Source: CAZWZG01 sp964638245 (lineage in GTDB: Bacteria > Pseudomonadota > Alphaproteobacteria > Rhodobacterales > Rhodobacteraceae). Taken from it: a stretch of 10,010 nt of DNA. Shown here piece after piece: positions 6,204-10,010 of this stretch. Position 1 is the first letter of the stretch. Every line of letters begins with the position of its first letter. Under the pieces are notes generated by a model. That model did not search any database, had not been told where the DNA came from, and saw only the letters and a list, made by a program, of their open reading frames with translations. The position numbers and the translations under genes were made by a program. Where the stretch lies: the NCBI GenBank assembly GCA_964638245.1, contig CAZWZG010000119.1, positions 1 to 10,010 of the forward strand. The letters run 5' to 3'.

Positions 6204-7469
6204 ATGGATTCAATCGTGGTTCAGGGCAATGGCCCGTTGAATGGAACGATCCCTATTGCAGGGGCGAAGAACGCGTGCCTGGCACTGATGCCGGCGACGC
6301 TGCTCTCAGAAGAGCCATTGACGCTCACCAATGCGCCGCGCCTTTCGGACATCCGGACGATGTCAGAGCTGCTTCGATCACTTGGTGCAGAAGCAACGGT
6401 TCTACAGGACGGGAAGGTTATTGCGCTGTCATCGCACGCATTGGACAGTGTGACCGCCGACTATGACATCGTGCGCAAGATGCGCGCGTCGAACCTTGTG
6501 CTTGGACCGCTCTTGGCGCGCTCCGGCCAAGCCATCGTGTCCCTTCCAGGCGGTTGCGCGATTGGCGCTCGGCCCATGGATATCCACATTGAAGCCCTTG
6601 AGGCGCTTGGGGCGGAGATCGAACTCAAGGACGGCTATCTACACGCCAAGGCGCCGCGCGGGCTCAAGGGCGCAAAGGTGCCCATGCGGTTCCCGTCGGT
6701 TGGTGCGACTGAGAACGTTTTGATGGCCGCGACATTGGCCAAGGGCACAACCGTGATCGAAAACGCGGCAAAGGAGCCTGAGATCATCGATCTTGCTGAA
6801 TGCCTCAAGAAAATGGGCGCACAGATCGACGGCGAAGGGACGTCGACGATCACGATTCAAGGGGTCGATCGTCTTGGCGGGGCCACCCACCCGGTTGTCG
6901 CCGACCGGATTGAACTTGGGACCTACATGCTGGCTCCGGCGATTGCCGGTGGTGAAATCAACCTGACCGGTGGCAAGATCGAACTGGTCCAGTCGCTGGT
7001 AGACAAACTCGAGGCCGCAGAGGTTTCGGTTGAACAGACCAACGATGGATTGAAGGTGAAGCGAAAGAATGGCCGCGTGGCTGCGGTTGATGTGGTCACT
7101 GAAGTTTATCCTGGCTTCCCTACTGACCTTCAGGCACAGATGATGGCGCTCCTTTGTACGGCCGACGGAACTTCGGTTTTGGAAGAACGTATCTTTGAGA
7201 ACCGCTTCATGCACGCGCCCGAACTGATGCGTATGGGCGCCGATATCGAGGTGTCGGGCGGCACGGCAACCGTAACAGGCGTCAAGAAGTTGCGCGGCGC
7301 GCCTGTGATGGCAACCGACTTGCGCGCCTCTGTGTCACTGATCCTTGCGGGGCTGGCCGCCGAAGGGGAAACGGTCGTCAGCCGGGTCTACCACCTTGAC
7401 CGCGGCTATGAACGTGTCGAAGAAAAGCTGAGCGCGGTCGGCGCCAAGATTGAACGCGTTTCGGCATGA
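6204..7469 (+). CDS. murA: UDP-N-acetylglucosamine 1-carboxyvinyltransferase
   Basis: MurA transfers enolpyruvate from phosphoenolpyruvate to UDP-GlcNAc in the cytoplasm, the first committed step of peptidoglycan synthesis. The 421 residues match the family length (E. coli 419) and cover both halves of the EPSP-synthase-like fold. Visible active-site residues are Lys22-Asn23 (GAKNACL), Arg94 in KMRAS, Cys118 in PGGCAIGARP (the loop cysteine attacked by fosfomycin, Cys115 in E. coli), Arg123, and Asp308 in YPGFPTDLQAQ (E. coli Asp305). The start at 6204 lies eight bases after GAGG. Its TGA overlaps the start of the DUF2948 gene (ATGA at 7466-7469), so the two are probably translated together. 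Presence of Cys118 predicts fosfomycin sensitivity at the target level. Confidence 0.98.
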   Translation: MDSIVVQGNGPLNGTIPIAGAKNACLALMPATLLSEEPLTLTNAPRLSDIRTMSELLRSLGAEATVLQDGKVIALSSHALDSVTADYDIVRKMRASNLVLGPLLARSGQAIVSLPGGCAIGARPMDIHIEALEALGAEIELKDGYLHAKAPRGLKGAKVPMRFPSVGATENVLMAATLAKGTTVIENAAKEPEIIDLAECLKKMGAQIDGEGTSTITIQGVDRLGGATHPVVADRIELGTYMLAPAIAGGEINLTGGKIELVQSLVDKLEAAEVSVEQTNDGLKVKRKNGRVAAVDVVTEVYPGFPTDLQAQMMALLCTADGTSVLEERIFENRFMHAPELMRMGADIEVSGGTATVTGVKKLRGAPVMATDLRASVSLILAGLAAEGETVVSRVYHLDRGYERVEEKLSAVGAKIERVSA

Positions 7470-7927
7470 GCGACGACGCCCGCTTCGAAGATGCCCGTGA
7501 GGGGCCGCTTCGCCTGAAAGCGCTTGATGAGGGCGATCTCGAAGTGATCTCGGCGTTGAGCCAGGATGCGATCCTGCCGTCTGGTGAAATGCTGTGGGAT
7601 CGCCGTACGCGACGTTTTGCGTTGCTGCTCAATCGGTACCGCTGGGAAGATCGCAGCCCCTCGGCAGAACGTGTGCAGTCCGTCCTTGCGATTGAATATG
7701 TCACGCGCGTGCAATCCCAAGGGATCGATCCAAATGACAAGGACCTCATCCTTTCGCTTCTGAACATCGCCTTCGAACCCGGCGATGACGGCGCAGGGCG
7801 GATCGTCTTCACTCTTGCAGGCGATGGCGCGATTGCGGTGGATGTGGAAGCGCTGGAGGTTGTTCTGCGCGACGTCACCAAGCCCTATGAGGCACCGTCA
7901 GGGCATCAGCCCGAGCACAAGGACTGA
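7466..7927 (+). CDS. DUF2948 family protein, function unknown
   Basis: This 153-residue soluble protein matches my memory of DUF2948: LRLKALDEGDLEVISALSQD at the N-terminus, then RRFALLLNRYRWE, VQSVLAIEYVTRVQSQGI, LSLLNIAFEP and a last strand GDGAIAVDVEALEVVLRDV. The family is largely restricted to alphaproteobacteria and in Rhodobacterales commonly sits between murA and hisD, as here. No catalytic motif, signal peptide or membrane segment is seen. The start overlaps the murA stop by four bases, which supports it. A cell-envelope link to MurA is suggested only by the coupling and is not shown. Confidence 0.9.
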   Translation: MSDDARFEDAREGPLRLKALDEGDLEVISALSQDAILPSGEMLWDRRTRRFALLLNRYRWEDRSPSAERVQSVLAIEYVTRVQSQGIDPNDKDLILSLLNIAFEPGDDGAGRIVFTLAGDGAIAVDVEALEVVLRDVTKPYEAPSGHQPEHKD

Positions 7928-8021
7928 CCGCGCGCCCGAGTCGCCGCGTGATCCGCAAGAAGCGGTTCAAACATCAGAAGAATCCCGCTAGATCAGGCCG
8001 ACGCAAGAAATAGGTCGAGCC

Positions 8022-9329
8022 ATGGCGCAAATTCTGTCCACCACCGATGAGGGTTTCGAACCCGCGTTCACAGCGCTGCTGTCCGCCAAGCGCGAGGATG
8101 CGCCCGACGTTGATGCGACCGTCCGTAAGATCGTGGCCGATGTGCGCGCCAATGGCGATACCGCATTGATCGCAATGACAGAGAAGTTCGACCGGCTGTC
8201 GCTGACCCCGGACACGCTCGAGATCGGCAAAGACGAGATCGAAGCCGAAGTCGCGAAAGTCGATCCCGAAGACATGGCCGCGCTCAAGCTCGCCGCCGAG
8301 CGCATTCGGGTCTATCACGAGCGGCAGATCCCAGAGGATCAAATGTGGACCGACGCAACCGGCGCGCGGCTGGGATGGCGCTGGGGGCCCGTGGATCGGG
8401 CCGGGCTTTACGTGCCCGGCGGACTGGCAAGCTATCCTTCCTCGGTCCTCATGAATGCGATGCCCGCCAAGGTTGCAGGCGTGGAAGAGCTGATCGTGAC
8501 CGTCCCTGCCCCCGATGGCGCACTGAACCCGCTGGTTCTGGCGGCAGCAAAGATCTCTGGCGTAGATCGCGTGTTCCGCATCGGCGGGGCACAAGCGATT
8601 GCGGCAATGGCATTCGGGACTGAAACGATCCCACGCGTCGACAAGATCACCGGTCCCGGAAACGCGTATGTCGCAACCGCCAAGCGTCAGGTGTTCGGCC
8701 ATGTCGGGATCGACATGATCGCAGGACCGTCAGAAATCCTGGTCATCGCGGACAAGACCGCCGACGCCGATTGGATCGGTGTCGATCTACTGAGTCAGGC
8801 TGAGCACGACGAAAGCGCCCAGTCGATCGTTATCACGGATGATGCAGAGCTTGCCTCGGCGATCCCGGCTGCAGTTGAAGCAAGGCTTGCCACCCTGCCC
8901 CGTGCAAAGATTGCGGGTGCAAGCTGGCGCGACTTTGGTGCAGTTATCAAGGTGCGTAATCTGAGCGAGGCCGCCGATCTGGCGAACCGCATTGCGGCTG
9001 AACACCTTGAACTTTGCGTTGAGGACCCAGATGCCTTGGCGGCTGAAATCCGGCATGCCGGGGCGATCTTTTTGGGCAACTGGACGCCCGAAGCCATTGG
9101 TGACTACGTCGGTGGACCAAACCATGTGCTGCCCACGGCCCGTTCGGCTCGGTTCTCGTCCGGCCTTTCGGTCATGGATTTCCTGAAACGCACGACGCTG
9201 GCTGCCATGACGCCGGGCGCGCTGGCCGCGATTGGCCCTGCCGCCGAACGTCTGGCCATATCAGAACGGCTGGAGGCGCATGGCCTAAGCGTGCGCGCTC
9301 GCCTTGATCGCCTGAACGAGGATCTGTGA
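8022..9329 (+). CDS. hisD: Histidinol dehydrogenase
   Basis: HisD oxidises L-histidinol with two NAD+ to L-histidine, the last two steps of histidine synthesis, as a zinc-dependent cytoplasmic dimer. All key residues are visible: zinc ligands Gln259 and His262 in SQAEHDESAQS, Asp361 in GDYVGGPNHVLP and His420 in RLEAHGLSV, and the catalytic pair Glu327-His328 in AAEHLEL (E. coli Glu326/His327). GRxGLYVPGG-type (RAGLYVPGGLASYPSS), FRIGGAQAIAAMAFGT and ITGPGNAYV are further family motifs. The 435 residues are normal length. It starts 94 bases after the DUF2948 gene, the longest gap in this run, so it may have its own promoter; I could not identify one. The TGA overlaps the ATG of the next gene by one base (TGATG). 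No other his gene is in the window, as is usual for the scattered his genes of this group. Confidence 0.98.
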   Translation: MAQILSTTDEGFEPAFTALLSAKREDAPDVDATVRKIVADVRANGDTALIAMTEKFDRLSLTPDTLEIGKDEIEAEVAKVDPEDMAALKLAAERIRVYHERQIPEDQMWTDATGARLGWRWGPVDRAGLYVPGGLASYPSSVLMNAMPAKVAGVEELIVTVPAPDGALNPLVLAAAKISGVDRVFRIGGAQAIAAMAFGTETIPRVDKITGPGNAYVATAKRQVFGHVGIDMIAGPSEILVIADKTADADWIGVDLLSQAEHDESAQSIVITDDAELASAIPAAVEARLATLPRAKIAGASWRDFGAVIKVRNLSEAADLANRIAAEHLELCVEDPDALAAEIRHAGAIFLGNWTPEAIGDYVGGPNHVLPTARSARFSSGLSVMDFLKRTTLAAMTPGALAAIGPAAERLAISERLEAHGLSVRARLDRLNEDL

Positions 9330-9799
9330 TGACCAAGATCATCCATATCGAAATCGACGATGCCGGGCTTCCAGCCCCCACGCCCGAGATCGAACAAGAG
9401 CGCAAAGTCGCAATCTTCGACCTTCTTGAAGACAACAATTTCGCCCTACCCGACGCCGATGGGGCCTCAGGGCCTTTTCGCCTTGGCCTAGCAATCCGCG
9501 AGCGTCGCCTTGTCTTCGACATTCAGTCCGAAACCGAGGACAAGGTGGCCGAGTTTCACTTGTCGCTCGGCCCCTTTCGACAGGTCGTCAAAGACTACTT
9601 CCAGATCTGCGAAAGCTACTTCGACGCGGTGAAGAAATTGCCCGCCAGCCAGATCGAAGCAATCGACATGGCCCGGCGCGGCATCCACAACGAAGGCGCT
9701 CGCGTCCTGCAGGAGCGTCTTGAAGGCAAGGCCGAGCTGGACATCGACACGGCCCGCCGCCTTTTTACTCTTGTCTGCGTCCTTCACTTCGGCGGTTGA
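9329..9799 (+). CDS. UPF0262 family protein, function unknown
   Basis: The 156-residue protein matches my memory of UPF0262, a conserved alphaproteobacterial family with no assigned function that often lies next to hisD. Recognisable parts are KIIHIEIDD at the start, EIEQERKVAIFDLLEDN, GPFRLGLAIRERRLVFDI, EFHLSLGPFRQVVKDYFQICESYFDAV and the final FTLVCVLHFGG. There is no signal peptide or membrane segment. ATG at 9329 overlaps the hisD stop by one base and has GAGGA six bases upstream; a GTG directly before it (9326) is in frame but less likely. Only two bases separate it from the phosphatase-like gene, so the three genes should be co-translated. Confidence 0.92.
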   Translation: MTKIIHIEIDDAGLPAPTPEIEQERKVAIFDLLEDNNFALPDADGASGPFRLGLAIRERRLVFDIQSETEDKVAEFHLSLGPFRQVVKDYFQICESYFDAVKKLPASQIEAIDMARRGIHNEGARVLQERLEGKAELDIDTARRLFTLVCVLHFGG

Positions 9800-9801
9800 G
9801 G

Positions 9802-10010
9802 ATGGCGGATCTTCCCCAGTCGGTGTTGTTTTGCTGCGACCACAACGCAGTACGCTCACCGATGGCGGAAGGTCTGATGAAAAAGCTGCATGGCATGGCG
9901 ACCTACGTCCAATCCGCGGGCGTTTTCAATGACTTGGAAATTGACGGTTTTGCCATTGCGGTGTGCGCTGAAAAGAACATCTCGCTTGAACGGCACCGGT
10001 CGCGTTCCTT
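9802..10010 (+). CDS. Low-molecular-weight protein-tyrosine-phosphatase-like protein (partial, 3' end beyond window)
   Basis: Sixty-nine codons are visible. The N-terminus SVLFCCDHNAVRSPMAEGLM contains the C-X5-R-S phosphate-binding loop of low-molecular-weight phosphatases and related arsenate reductases (Cys12, Arg18, Ser19), on a short strand before an alpha helix as in the family. The full protein should be about 150 residues, with the catalytic Asp-Pro of the phosphatases outside the window. So phosphatase and arsenate-reductase-like functions cannot be separated here. An additional cysteine (Cys11) directly precedes the catalytic one. It begins two bases after the UPF0262 stop. In related genomes I expect infA and maf downstream, which is not checkable here. 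Confidence 0.9.
   Translation, partial: MADLPQSVLFCCDHNAVRSPMAEGLMKKLHGMATYVQSAGVFNDLEIDGFAIAVCAEKNISLERHRSRS

Noticed and set aside
7928..8021. Extra small gene or attenuator between DUF2948 and hisD
   Set aside because: Only a weak AGCGG...CCGCT repeat and no coding frame with a ribosome site; nothing I can support.

Overview
The window most likely comes from a Rhodobacterales (Roseobacter-group) alphaproteobacterium. The evidence is GC-rich coding sequence, a VPLPA-CTERM surface-sorting tail, and the gene order murA - DUF2948 - hisD - UPF0262 - low-molecular-weight phosphatase, which I know from that order. Species cannot be named from the sequence alone.

Left half (1-4858), minus strand: a tightly packed catabolic operon transcribed right to left. 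It starts with an 801-aa FAD/folate (GcvT-type) dehydrogenase of the dimethylglycine/sarcosine dehydrogenase family. A 4-base ATGA overlap leads into an MttB-family (trimethylamine:corrinoid methyltransferase superfamily) gene, and 11 bases further comes a second DAO-family FAD oxidoreductase that runs off the left edge. Together they look like a module that removes methyl groups from an N-methylated amine or betaine and passes C1 units to tetrahydrofolate. The substrate cannot be read from the sequence. The MttB gene is interrupted by exactly 100 Ns (1143-1242). The frames on the two sides show that this is a placeholder of wrong length.

Middle (4859-6052): a control region of about 250 bases with three evenly spaced palindromes. 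It is followed by a plus-strand gene for an exported VPLPA-CTERM protein that has no ATG start, and then a minus-strand tRNA-Thr(GGU) with encoded CCA.

Right half (6053-10010), plus strand: a core housekeeping run. A 46-codon basic protein precedes murA (peptidoglycan precursor synthesis). Next come a DUF2948 gene overlapping murA by ATGA, hisD (last steps of histidine synthesis), a UPF0262 gene overlapping hisD by one base, and the start of a low-molecular-weight protein-tyrosine-phosphatase-like gene cut by the right edge. Stops and starts overlap or nearly touch at most junctions, so much of this run is probably co-transcribed. The widest gap is 94 bases before hisD.

I did not find a clearly new multi-gene system. 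The least explained items are the MttB/DMGDH module, the palindrome cluster in front of it, and the small or uncharacterised proteins DUF2948, UPF0262 and the 46-aa ORF.
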